Assembly: GCA_948474755.1 (NCBI GenBank)
Contig: CAOLHI010000062.1
Span: 372,001 to 436,000, forward strand
Source: Ctenosaura bakeri
Taxonomy: Eukaryota > Chordata > Lepidosauria > Squamata > Iguanidae
Direction of reading: 5' to 3'
Length of the DNA stretch: 64,000 nucleotides
Below are positions 44,625 through 56,173 of the stretch, piece after piece. Numbering within the stretch: position 1 is the stretch's first letter; every line of letters begins with the position of its first letter. A program made the position numbers and the translations under genes. A model generated the notes under the pieces. That model was given only the letters and a program-made list of their open reading frames with translations, had not been told where the DNA came from and searched no databases.

Positions 44625-45016
44625 TTAGTGATGCTTTCTTGTATGATTAAAACGTTTGTATAGAAATTTGATCCTCTGGTTCAGGTTGTGGTAATCCTCA
44701 ACAAACATTCGATCATCCACCATTTTCTTTTTGCAGATACATCTTTGTAGCTCATTCTCTCTCCAGCCATGCAACTATTTTGGGCCAGTTATCAAGTCTT
44801 TGGGATGAGCCAAAAAGTCCTCCAGAATTCCAACATTGTCATAGACTCCAAACAGTGCTCGTTTCTCAGTCTATCAGTCAATTTCTTTGGGGTGGGAGAA
44901 TCTCTCACACAGAAGGAGTTAGGATCTCCTGTTGCAAGCAGACGACAAACCTCGGGGACTGGCCATCTGCAACTGAACATGCTCCACATGGCCATGAAAA
45001 ACAGCCTGGCCACCAT
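44625..45016 (-). pseudogene. MRPL51: Processed pseudogene of mitochondrial ribosomal protein L51
   Basis: Read on the minus strand from an ATG at 45014-45016, the translation begins MVARLFFMAMWSMFSC and continues [15 protein letters not shown] (to about 44860). A frame change follows. It then reads [25 protein letters not shown], a stop in place of a conserved tryptophan, and [12 protein letters not shown]. The C-terminus is [34 protein letters not shown], with the stop at 44625-44627. This closely follows MRPL51, a protein of the mitochondrial large ribosomal subunit, along its whole length of about 130 residues (the human protein has 128, from memory). All coding sequence is contiguous without introns, so it is a retrocopy. 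The frameshift and the in-frame stop make it non-functional as MRPL51. No target duplication or poly-A was found. Confidence 0.9.
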
Positions 45017-45130
45017 CCGCTTGCCCTTGCCAGTTCTGACAAAACCAGCAAACTCAGAAAACCACCATCTTCCAGTGATACCACATACACAGCCCCACTT
45101 TTGCAATCTTTACTGAACATGGAGATTCTT
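45017..45130 (-). other. 5' flank of MRPL51 retrocopy
   Basis: About 110 bp upstream of the retrocopy ATG may be its copied 5' untranslated region. Open minus-strand frames cross it but give no known protein. Confidence 0.35.
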
Positions 45131-45382
45131 CACTGAACAAAAATACTTGGACAGTTTCATAAGAGAATACACACATAAAGAAGATACCAACAAAATTCCA
45201 ATTGATATTTTTATAATGAGCAGCTGAAATTGAAATGAATGGCAACTGCCCTCTCAGTAAAACTAATGGTGGAATGGCTGCCTAATAGAAGATAGTTAGG
45301 GACAAGATAGTTAGGGACAAATGTGCCTGTTGAGCAAATAGAATGAACTGTTTGATGTTCTGTTTTCCCTGTCTTGCACCTA

Positions 45383-45513
45383 GTGCAGGGGTGGGCAAAG
45401 TATGCCCATCCAGATGTTTTTAGACTGCAAATCCTATCCAGCCTAACCATCTCAGCCAATTCCAGTGAGGAATGTAGCAGCCTACAACATCTGACAGGAT
45501 GCATTTGCCCACC
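45383..45513. mobile_element. hAT-like foldback MITE
   Basis: The left end CAGGGGTGGGCAAA matches the right end TTTGCCCACCAATG as an inverted repeat with changes in the last four bases. ATCCAGATGTTTTTAGACTG is mirrored by CAACATCTGACAGGATG. The 8-bp flanks ACCTAGTG and AGGTAGAG agree at five positions, which may be an eroded hAT target duplication. Confidence 0.6.
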
Positions 45514-46938
45514 AATGAGGTAGAGGCATTCCAACTTATAAGGGACGGTTCAGAAAAGGAGAACACAAACAGCAAATGCTGTCAGACATGCTGATGGAAT
45601 GTGTCATGCTAGTTTTTCTTCCTCTTGGAGGAAGCCAAATGAAATGGAATGCTCTCAATAAAACATAGAGTTAAAACATGGCTAATGTCACATAAAATAG
45701 GCATAGTAAAAGCAGGAACTAGGTTCATCTCAGAAATGTGGGAATGTATTGATCTAGATATGTGTGTGTAGATTGTTTTGGTTGTTGTTGTTTTTTAAAG
45801 TTTTCTTAACAGCAAAAGGATCTGTCATTTAAAAATCATTATCTGTTTTAATAATGCTGAGCTTCCAAATTAGCAGTCCTTTTCTATTTACTATTTTCAC
45901 TTGTGAGGCATTCATTTATTGTGGAAAACCTAAAAGTCTAAAAAAATAATAATCATATGAATGCAGTACTCTTATTTTCTGCTCCACGGTGTATGAATTA
46001 ACGTATAAAAATAAAAGTGTAATTATCATCCCTGTTAACTCTCAAATATATTTCCTTCAAAATATAATGTTCTTACTTCCCTAGAATCTACAATCAGAGG
46101 TTGTCTTGGGCAACAGGGAGCAGATAATAAGGAAGACAACAGACTGCAAATTGTTGCAACATAGAAAACAATTTTTATATATACACAAAATGTCACAAAA
46201 TGAAAACAAAATAAAAGGACAATTGTTTGCCGTATTGGCAAGAGAAAGAATAGGAAACAATAGATTTAAATTGCTGAATGACTTCAGTGTGAAACTTCCA
46301 GGATACATCTACCATTACTTTTGCTAGGACGGAAAGGAAATTCCCATAAATTTCAGGACTCCTCCACCCTGAATTCATCAATTTTGTGGGCTACTAGACT
46401 TTTACTGAAAAATACTTGGGTTTCCAGTCACTGAAAGGAAGCGGAAAGAGTTAGATTCTTTTCCCATTCCCCGCCCCCACTTTTCTTTTTTCTTGATATA
46501 CAGAAGTAAATGTGCAGAACTAAAAATGGACAAGTTTAAAACATGCACAAGGACACATCCTAATCAAAGAAGAAATGTGTGAAAATCTGTAATAAAATTA
46601 TGTACAGTAAGAAAAGCATGCATCAAAGCTAACTGAGTTTTCAAGACAAGGTGAAAAGAAAAAAAGAAAAAAGCCAGGAAGGCCAGGAAAAAAATGCTAG
46701 TGGAATTCAAGGAAATGCAAACACACACACATACCAGATCCAGAGACTTTCAGATTTCCATACATTAAGGATATAGGACTGTGCAAACAGAGCACAATTT
46801 TCACAAAATAGGTCTCACTATTCTTGCATAACACATGCATAACACATATAATCCACTCAGTTGTGCATAAAGTTCTCCCATTTTTTTTTTTAAAAAAATC
46901 TCTCTCACTTTCATATATTGCATGTGTATTATAGAAAA
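45514..46938. other. Anonymous DNA
   Basis: No gene recognised. A short CA run lies at 46721-46732 and a T/A run at 46880-46897. Confidence 0.5.
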
Positions 46939-47097
46939 CCAGTGCGGTGTAGGGTCTGAGTGTTCAACAGCAACTCTGAGGACCAGGATTTGAATCCTTG
47001 ACATGGGAAACCACTGGATGACCTTACACTATCTTATCCCCAGCATTAGGGCCACAATAAGTTGGCAATAGCTTGAAGGCACACAAAAACAGCAAGG
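46939..47097 (+). mobile_element. tRNA-derived SINE, internally deleted
   Basis: The head CCAGTGCGGTGTAGGGTCTG and AGGATTTGAATCC are eroded A- and B-box regions of a tRNA-type promoter. The body has GGAAACCACTGGATGACCTT, then TAAGTTGGCAATAGCTTGA and AAGGCACACAAAAACAGCAA. About 80 bp of the usual middle of the body is missing when compared with the layout of the copies at 49793 and 55988. Confidence 0.8.
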
Positions 47098-47422
47098 TAT
47101 ACTAACCTAATTATTATTCAACCATGGTTTTAATGATCACAGTGGCCTCTCACTGTTATTTTTTTCAATCTTAATGGAATTAAGAACACCACTACCCCTC
47201 CCCCCAAAAAATCTCCTCAAAAACTAGATGCACTTCATCATGTCTTATTAAACACTATACTAATATCTAACTTTCCAAAATGGCTTTCTGGAAAGTTGAT
47301 CTTTATGGAAAATATGATACTTTACCTATACTTTAAGAAGAGTCACAGCAAAAACCAGACTACCTTACAATTCATTCACTGTGGCCTGCCATTTGCATTA
47401 GAATCCTGATTCCACAGTCTAA
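47098..47422. other. Anonymous DNA
   Basis: Nothing recognised. Confidence 0.5.
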
Positions 47423-47823
47423 GACCCTTTCCACACCTTACCTGTTCTCAAAGTCATCATGTGGAAATCCAGGGAAAGACTCTCCCTGGATGGGAGCATG
47501 ATAGAAGCTATTGAATGGTAGGAAGCACAATGGCTCCTCCCCTCCCTTCCACAAAGCAGCCTGACAGTTTCCCAGGCTGTGCTGGGGGAGGAAGCACAGC
47601 CATTGCACTTTCTGCCATTCTACATGAGAGGTAAGTGTGAGAGGGAGGGAGGGAGGGAGGACTGCAAAATCTTGTGTCATTGACAGGGGAAACCCATCAA
47701 TTATTTAAGCTGTGATTGAGATGGGTGGCCATGGGATTACAACGACATCATGCAGAACCATTGTTGCAATCCCATCACAATCCTATGGTCATTGCTGGTT
47801 TGGGGTGAGATGCAGAAAGGGAT
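47423..47823. mobile_element. Harbinger-like element H4, eroded
   Basis: The left end GACCCTTTCCACACCTTACC is an eroded form of the GGCCCTTTCCACAC terminal repeat. The right end GGGTGAGATGCAGAAAGGGA is its complement with changes. The interior contains a foldback around CCCAGGCTGTGCTGGGGGAG and a (GGGA)n stretch at 47640-47660. It is less CpG-rich than H1-H3, as expected from deamination with age. Confidence 0.55.
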
Positions 47824-48224
47824 GAGGCAACAAATTAAGAATGTAAGGTCATGTGTGTTTCTTCCACAAGCTTGTGAGGTGTCATTTCATACAGAGGTCA
47901 ATGTATTATACATGGTTATATTCCTGTAGTTTTTATCTCTCAAAGAAACAGGAAAAAAACAGGAAAGAGCAACATGATTAATAGCTGGGCATTAACTTAT
48001 GGGTCCCTAAACTTAATCAGGAAAAATATTTTAATAAAGAAAAACCTATGAAGATTTCTTTAGGACTCAAGTGGATTTTCCCCCCTCCAAGGAGCTCAAG
48101 ACAGGGTAAATTTCCAACACCTATTATATCCTTACTTCCTTATGTGAAGTAGTTATGCTCAGAAGTAGTGACTTTACCTTATTACTCACCTAAATGGGAG
48201 TAGTGACTTTCTCAATTACACAGA
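47824..48224. other. Anonymous DNA
   Basis: Nothing recognised. Confidence 0.5.
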
Positions 48225-48427
48225 GACCATTTCTACACTACACTGTTACTGTGCTATTTTTCTACTTTCAGCATCCTATGGAATTCTGGGGTTTGCAGTT
48301 TAGGGAGAGGCATTTAGAATTCTCAACAAGAGAGCTCTTGGGCCTCAGTAAACTACAAACCCCAGAATTCCACAGGTGGTTGAAAGTGGAATAATAGCAC
48401 TGTAACAGTGCAGTGCAGAAATGACCT
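48225..48427. mobile_element. Palindromic MITE, family P, complete copy
   Basis: The left end GACCATTTCTACACTACACT and right end CAGTGCAGTGCAGAAATGAC are complementary. The arms contain CATCCTATGGAATTCTGGGG and AACCCCAGAATTCCACAGG. The centre is CTCAACAAGAGAGCTCTTG. It is the best full-length copy to compare with 1207-1405. Confidence 0.8.
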
Positions 48428-49792
48428 TAGCGAGCTAATAGCTGAGGGACTTTTGCCACTAAAAGACGCAAACTTTTTGACTGTCATATTTTACAAAAAA
48501 CAAAGCCGAGTTGGATCTATTGCCTCTAGAGAAATATCTGAAGAATTTCAGACAAGGTGAAAAGAGGTCCAGTAAAATTAGCGAAATGTGTTTCTCTCAG
48601 CTTGGTTCTTTCTGTCTCATGTTTAGTTTTCAGCAAGAGATGAATTAATATGTTGAATTGTTTCGATTGCATATGCTTTGAAATATCTAAGTTTTTGCGG
48701 CATTCTCTGTGTGTGCGTGTATGGACGTATGTGCAATCTCTGGACTAACAATCCATTCCCCTGCCCTCATGTTCCCAGATGACAAGCTTTAACGTCAGCA
48801 GTCTGGGCTTAATGCATACACAGATTTCTAAACCTGGCTACTAATGCTCATGCCAATCTGTTAGGATGGCACTGTGCCCATGGAGAAGTTGGCCAAACCA
48901 CTGCCCTAGGGCATAGTTGCTAAGGAATGACTTTTATGAGCAGTCTGTCTAACACCAAAGGTTTCCACTCTATGCAAGAATTCCTACATCTGTGCTGATA
49001 CTTATGCACCAGCATCTCATGCCTCCTTAAACTTAATCACACCTGTTGGCTTCCCTTTGCTACAAATAGAACACTTGAATGATACAGGCACAGAAAACAT
49101 ATGGGGCATTCAATACCCAGAGCTGCCTCCAGGCAATGAATCGTGTTGCCTATAAAACTAGTAATTCAATCTGCTGGTCATTCATTTTTCCCATGTTCAT
49201 TTAACAAACTTACACTTAGAAGGTTTCCGCCACCCTTTACTTTTCTTTAATAAGCCAAGTAGTAAGATACCAGTAAAAATAAATCCTGTTTAAGGCATTG
49301 ATCCAAAACCCATTATGTTTGTTCACTTCAGCTGGTTTGGATGAGGACCTAATAAATATCGCTTTGCTAGAAGGGTTTATGGAAGGTCAGCATTTCTTTC
49401 CCAATATTTCCTCTAGTGAGTAACCCTGAGTGAAAGTTAATAGCTACATCCAAATTCAAATACTACTTAAATAAGCTAAGAAAAGGGCAGAAAGAAACAG
49501 CTGCCCAAAGCTTGGAAAGAAAAGTTGATGGATGCATCACTGTGGCTCATAATATATTCCATGTGAATCTTTTTCTACAGATCACTTTTTAATTGTATCA
49601 GAACTTAGAAGAGTTACTTTATTGGGCTGCAGCTTCTACAGTCTCACAGACAGTACAACCAGTGATCAGAACTTTCCCAAGAACAGAATGCAATGTTTTT
49701 CGGTATAGAACAAGTAGATTTCACAAAGTGAGCCAGATAAGCCATCTTCCATGGTGTTCCATTGCATACTGCTTCCCACTCAATTCCCCTTC
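48428..49792. other. Anonymous DNA
   Basis: No recognised gene or repeat. Confidence 0.5.
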
Positions 49793-49925
49793 TCCTGTGT
49801 TTGTCTGTGGGTGTGGGTTTGTCCCTTCAAGTCACCTGTAGACTTATGGCAACACTGTGGATCCTGTTCAGATTTCATAGGCAAGAAATATTTAGAGGTG
49901 GTTTGCCATTGGAATCAACTCTACA
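49793..49925 (-). mobile_element. tRNA-derived SINE, 3' body only
   Basis: The plus strand reads CCTTCAAGTCACCTGTAGAC, TTATGGCAACACTG, GATTTCATAGGCAAGAAATA and GAGGTGGTTTGCCATTG. This is the complement of the SINE body, and the tRNA head is absent. Confidence 0.7.
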
Positions 49926-50329
49926 TGGCCATTAAACATCCTATGGTCCTCATAATTTTGTTGCTCAATTCCTGTTACCCAACACACATTAGCATTATTC
50001 TTCAATAAAGCTTTGTTGATTTGTTTTGCATTTTTGTACATGTAAGGTTTGTCTAACTATGTAGATACCTCTCTTGCAGACAGATTGTGTGGGTTTGGCT
50101 CTAGAAGCAAAGGTCCTCACCTCTGGACATTGGAAGTAGAGATAATCATCATCTGAGCCAACACCATCAATTTCTTCCCAGTATTCTTGAAAGGTTCTTT
50201 ATTTTAAACAGAGTCTTGAATCTACTTAAGAATTTGATCTGAAGATAGTTGTAAGCAACCCCTTTGATTAGCCAACCAGCTTAGACTCCATTTCAGTATC
50301 AATTTTATAACACAAAGGCCTCTTGTTAT
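49926..50329. other. Anonymous DNA
   Basis: Nothing recognised. Confidence 0.5.
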
Positions 50330-50640
50330 GGTGTGTTCAGTTTCTGCAGGGTTTGCAGTCCATTAGGAAAAAAAATGCTAAATCAAATAGATTTGGGTGG
50401 AAGAAAGTCAAATCTAGTCAAATAAAGAAAGGTTAAAATCAGTCAGAAAACCAGAAGGCAGGTTACAAAAGAATGCATGACAGTAGTCAGGTTCTGGTCA
50501 AGTCAATCACCTTGATGTCAGTCAGGATAGGGTAAATAAGGTATGACAAATCACATCAAGGTAAGTCATCACAAGGGGAATTGCTGGTAATGTCTGGTCA
50601 GGGTAAGACATTGGAACAGAAATGGTAGGATTCAGAAAGT
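50330..50640. repeat. GTCA-rich segment, possible old LTR
   Basis: AGTCA, GGTCA and GTCAAG steps recur about a dozen times, for example around 50408, 50440, 50490, 50505, 50520 and 50595. Such iteration is seen in some reversed Gypsy LTRs, but I found no terminal dinucleotides, TATA box or polyadenylation signal, so the assignment is tentative. Confidence 0.25.
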
Positions 50641-53600
50641 GCAAATCTCTGAATACATCCTAAACAAGCTTAGGTAACTGAGCTGAAAGTCCATGATATC
50701 TGAGCAAAGAAATTGAGACACTGTATCCTGCTGCTTTTAGTTGCAATCACTGGCACTTAATGTTGTTCGTATATTTTTTCTTCTGCTTTTTCTTGTGCAT
50801 TTCTGTCTTGGAAACCTAGCTTAAACAAATATTCGTTTTTTTAAAAATTAAGAACTCACCTTGGAGTGGCTTTACCATCACCCCAAAAGAACTGTCTGTA
50901 ATTCTTAAAGGAACTGAGTTTGGTTCTGCAGCCCTGTGCTCCTATGATACTGTGGACCAAGCAGGCCAAAGGGAATTTATCTTTTAGCAACTTAGAATAA
51001 AAGGAGCTTATGTCCACAGACCAAAATGAGGCATAAGGCTGTATCAAGCTCTACTCATTTTGTTTTTAATCTGAATCTTTCTCAGGGCAACCCTGGAACT
51101 GAGGAGCTGAGGTTATGACAAGGGTCAACACATGCAGGTCAATTAATTAGTCAAAATAGTAAAGAGCATTCAGAACAGATATCTGTAAAAGTATACCTGG
51201 TACTTGGAAAGTTCTAAAGTAGACCTGTTAATTATTGTCTCTTTAATGCCCGACACATTCATCAGTGCTTAGGAAATATTGTACAAGGTACAGTATAAGA
51301 ACAAGGTCAAACTAACACTTTCAGAAATTGTAATTAGTTTACTGTGATGATTTCACATTCATAAATGTGAAGTTGAAAGAGGAGAATTCAACTTCATAAA
51401 TACTCACTCCACTGCCTCACAATGGCATGCGGATGACTCTAGATTCTTAGAAGCTCTGATAGGTTTCTTCAGGTTGGTGAGGCTTCTAGTACGTCCCTGG
51501 ACTGGAGGCTGTCTATCTTTCATTTGAGAATCACCCTAGCTATGTGAAAATGCATCTGTCACCAGGAGAATGGTCACTGTAACCTTGGGCACAGAACAAG
51601 CAGTGAAATAGTTGAACCTATATTCTTGGAACAGCTATCCTCACTGATGAAATCACAGCTTTTCAAGGTCAGCCAAATCTCATTAAATTTATATATTCTT
51701 CAATATGGTCATATTGCTTGGTAGCTGACCCTTCTTTAATGTTTCCTTTTCACTTGTGCTTAATTTATTTATGAGTAGACAACGTTTCTTTCAATTATGA
51801 CACAGTAAATCTCCTTTTTCTGTAAGTTTTTTTAAAGTAAAAACTATCTTAGAGTTCCCCACTTTCAGTCTCTTCCACTGTTCTATCATTTTCTACTGCA
51901 CTGTCCACCTTACTTCAGTCTAAGTGCTAATTTTGAAAATACAGCAACAACATTACCTTTTGGATATCCCTTGCAGTCCACCAATCACCCAGGTCCAAAT
52001 TTTACTTACAATAAGGGGGATGGGAAGGAGAGCATAGGGCTTCAGTGTGGATGTGCCTTTCCTTACAGAGCAGGAAAAAAAAATCATGTTATAAAATTTA
52101 TCTCCCACAGAATAGAACAAGGATGCTTTCTCCTTTTCTTCCCTGCTACAGTTCTCAAACTTGTGTTTCAGTGTGTGTTTTCTCTCACACCTAGCTGAAC
52201 ACATAAATGCTGCTCAGAGCCAGAGGACATCTCTCTCTTCTATTATTTTTCTTCTTTTCCTTTCTAGATTTTTCCTGTTGTTTTTTTTTCCCCCTCCGTA
52301 GACTTGAGATCCCCATCACCACCTGCTTTTTCACTTGGCAGGTTGTCACTGCCACAGCCCAGAGCTCAAGTATAGATGGTGGGGATGTAAGTGAGTGATG
52401 GCAGCCTCAGTCTCTTCTGGAGATGTTAGCTCTGCCTGTTACACACATGTCCTGGTGTGGCAAAGTAGGGTGGGAGCTACAAGAAGAACTGGCATTGCCA
52501 ATCAGCAGGATTCTGTTCAAGGCTCCTTTCACCTCCTCCCATACATACCTCTAGTGTGCAATCTAGCCTAATAGTGTGCCTCTCCCTATTTTCCTCTTTT
52601 TTTCCTGCTCTTGCACAATCTTGCTAGTCTTTCACAATCTACGTCTTTTTTTATATCAGTCACTGAGATGAATAAGATCTGCTGAGGATCTCTCCCTCAT
52701 TTCCTCTCTAGTAGATCTCTCTTTTGTTGTGATCTGCTTTTTCTCATCTAGACCTTCTCCTTTTGCTTCCCAAAGCTGATTCTCAGCAACCCCCTTCTGC
52801 CAGTGCCCAAGCAGAGCTCTTGGGACAGGAACAGAAGGACAAATGGCAGCAGCAATACTGCTCACATGCAGCACACAAAGTTGAGCAAAAGAACTATGGC
52901 AGTACAAACATTGCCGAAACCGGTATAGAGACTTCTCCACCCTTCTTTCTTCACATTTCACAAAGTATATATCTCCACCTTTGCTGGTATTATCTTTTGT
53001 ATGATTTTGAATTGCTTAATCAAAATGAGAGAAAAAAGCCAGAACTTTGTTCTACTAGCCAGCAGTTGCTCACTGCAGCAGTTACTGACCTGGCTGGCTA
53101 TCATCCCTTCATTATCCTGTGCCCCCAACAGGTCTCTGCAAACCTTGGATCCAGGAGTACTTATATCATTTTCACCACTGATAATCCATTCCTGGTTGTT
53201 GTATGGTTTCAAATCAAAACTTTTAAAATGTACCACCCCGATCCACAAATGGTATTGCTCATCCAGTTGGAATAAAGAGAAACACAAAATGTACGGATAA
53301 ACTAAGTGCCACTTTAATAACTGTTCTATTCTGATCTGTAGCAGGGCTGCTTAGAGCAGTGTATTCTGAAACACTAATTTTACTTCCACTCCAGCATGTC
53401 AAGAAACATTGAAAGACAGTAGAACAGAGCAGTGAATTATAATCCCTTTCATTCTGTTTCCCCTTGCCACTTCATGCCTGAATGCAAAGCACTGATGGTT
53501 TTCCTTATCTTTCTCTCCTTCCAAGAGGGCAAAAGATTCTTCCCCTATTCACCATTCAGACAATGCAAGGTGAAGGCCGGAAATGCACAATAACAAATAC

Positions 53601-55987
53601 ACATCCATTTATTTTCTTTAAAGAGTAAACGATTGCAGAAACCAACATCAGATTATACATATAATGGTAGAGCTCATATGATCGGTTGTGTTGTATATAT
53701 AGATAAAGAAGGAACAAGTAATCAATCTCAGTTTGAATTTTAAAAACAATAAAGGTTTGATCTTATTGCACTTTTGGGTTGATCTTACTGCACATTTGGG
53801 AATTACAAACTTATTAATTTGGCAGCATACCTAATCATAAACATGATGTTACACAAACAGTGCAACAGAACTTTACAGAACTACACAACTATACATCTCT
53901 GATTCTTCTTGTTAATTAATCTGAATGCAATTAGTATGTTAGTCATGTGAAAGTAAGTTTCAGTGGCAACAATAGAAGTTCTTCCCCCTATTCCTACAGA
54001 TCAGTAGTATAAGTAGTTAAATAAAAAAAATAAAAATGAGGTCCGCAAGGCTGACTGGTATGCAACACAGTTTTGCAAGTTATATCCAAACTTATATAAC
54101 TGTTTCAGTTCACAAGTATGACAAGAAAGGAAGAGTCAAGAGAAACAATATGAATCAAGTCTTAGTTGCAGGATTTCAAAAAGAAGTCATTACCACTGAA
54201 AATATAAGAGCATGTGTTGCTGCTTCACATTTGTTTTGCTCAAGACTCAAGACCTAAGGCTAGTTAATATAGCACATTTTGTTTATGGATAGAAAAGTTT
54301 TAAGAGATCCTCTACAGTCTGGTTCACAACATTGATTTTGCTAGCATTGTTATTGATTGAATGAATTACTCATGGCTTCAGGTATTTCTCTCTGACATTG
54401 CAATGCATGGAATGAACAAAACAAAATGAAATAGAACTATTTTAAGGGTGATGAACCAGGATGCCCTCCGGCTTGGCTGTGATCTAAAAGAGCAAATGTT
54501 TCTTGTTCTGATGTTGTTACAACTGCACTTATTACAAAAATGCCCCATTCCAGATGATGCATGCAACTTGAACCAAAAAAAAAAAATGTTATGCACAAAT
54601 TCTCTTTCCAGTTCAATGGCCATAACTTCATTTGAATAGCCTTTTGTGTACATTTGAAATCTACTCAGGTGGATGTTCAGTGGAAAAGGAGTCTCATTCT
54701 GCCTTCTTGTTCCATTTCCTTACCAAACAGCTGATAAATGGGGTTTAGGTTTGCTTAAAGACCTTTGCTAATACAGTTCAGCTTCAAAGCATGGTATTGT
54801 CTGGACTGGAGTCCATGAATATTAAAGATGAGCACTGCCATAGCACATTATCTGAGTTTCCTTACAATAATGAGAGGGCTGATATATGTCTTTGAATCTA
54901 AGCATTCAAAATAATATTAAGAAGGGCCAAAGTGGGGGGAAAAACAGCAACAACAAAAGCAATACATTGGAAATTAGAAGGGACATTAGCAATCTGCATG
55001 GGCTACCCAAATCTAGCTCAACTGGTTATTTTTCAGGTATTGGAAATATGTTGTTGGGAAGAACATATGCAAAAACATGCTGAACCCATCATAACAGTGA
55101 TATGTGGGGACACAACAGTAAACTTATTGAAGGTGGATTGTTTTAGGCTTGGCATTTCAGAAGACTTAGAAGGGAAAACAGCAGCAATAGACAAATGAAT
55201 GATACGTATCCTGCAGATACAGAGGCCAATGAAGATCTCTTTCTCTCACTAAGTATAGTTCATACATCCCTGGAGGTAATTTGATTCCTTATCATAAGAC
55301 AATTTCTTCTGCACTTGATGAGTCACAGCTGAACGAATGAGCTTTATGAGCTGAATGCATTAGGTAGGGATCCAAATCTGCACTTTTTCATTCTTTCATA
55401 TGAGAATTTTAAATAAGGTGGTTTTCATTCTCCATAAAATGCTGTCTTCTTGAGAAAAATGCACTGCAAGTTGTTCAAAGTTCAACATGTTTGTACAAGA
55501 TGCAATTTGCTGTACATTTTTTTGTGGGGGGTGTTCAGCATAAATTGGATATAGATATGCATACAAGGTAGTAAACTACAAGGTATTTCCACCTGGTTTT
55601 CCTGGAATACAAATTGAATGACTTGCACAATCAGAAACCCTGATAGAAATGGGGTTCCCTTCACATGGCTGTGTAAAGTAGATGTCCCTAACAGCTGTAG
55701 CTTTCCATATTCACATACACAAAGTACATACACACACACTCATTCATTCTTGATAATAAACAGTGTTTCAAGACAGTGAGACACTGATGAAACAATGATC
55801 ATCTGCCACATGTTTTTATGATTGATTGATTACATTTCAGGACTTTTTGTGCAAATAACATTTTGATCAAAATATACATGTTTCCCACATAAAAGTTTTG
55901 CATGGACATCTGACTCACTGGGGATAAAACTTTTGAAAGCATTTCTTCTTGTACATGAGATCCTAAGAAACAAAGACCAGTATTCCT
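50641..55987. other. Anonymous DNA, no gene or transposon recognised
   Basis: The longest open frames (52656-52961 minus, 52763-53275 plus, 54932-55198 plus) give translations without known domains, and they overlap on opposite strands. T/C-rich runs lie at 52238-52296 and an A run at 54576-54588. No splice-bounded exon with recognisable protein was found by eye. This is the longest stretch in the window with no identifiable element. Confidence 0.5.
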
Positions 55988-56173
55988 GTTGCTGTTGTGG
56001 GCCTTCAAGTCATTTCCAACTTATGGTGACCCTAAGGTGAACCAATCATGGGGTTTTCTGGGACTAAGAGTTTGTGACACACCAAAGGTTACCTATTGGC
56101 TTTCCATGGCCAACCAGGGAATTGAAACCTGGTCTCTGTGGTCATAGTACAACACTACACTGCATTCCTACTC
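55988..56173 (-). mobile_element. tRNA-derived SINE, nearly complete
   Basis: The plus strand reads GTTGCTGTTGTGGGCCTTCA, GTCATTTCCAACTTATGGTG, CATGGGGTTTTC, GGTTACCTATTGGC, then GGAATTGAAACCTGGTCTC and CAACACTACACTGCATT. The GGAATTGAAACC block is the complement of the tRNA B box, so the head is at the right. A segment of the body between 56063 and 56075 is shortened. Confidence 0.8.

Noticed and set aside
46939..47010. A possible tRNA gene
   Set aside because: A- and B-box-like blocks are present, but the cloverleaf does not close and a SINE body follows.
52763..53275. 170-codon open frame, the second longest not explained by a transposon
   Set aside because: No domain or family resemblance, long frames also open on the opposite strand over the same bases, and no polyadenylation or splice context supports it.
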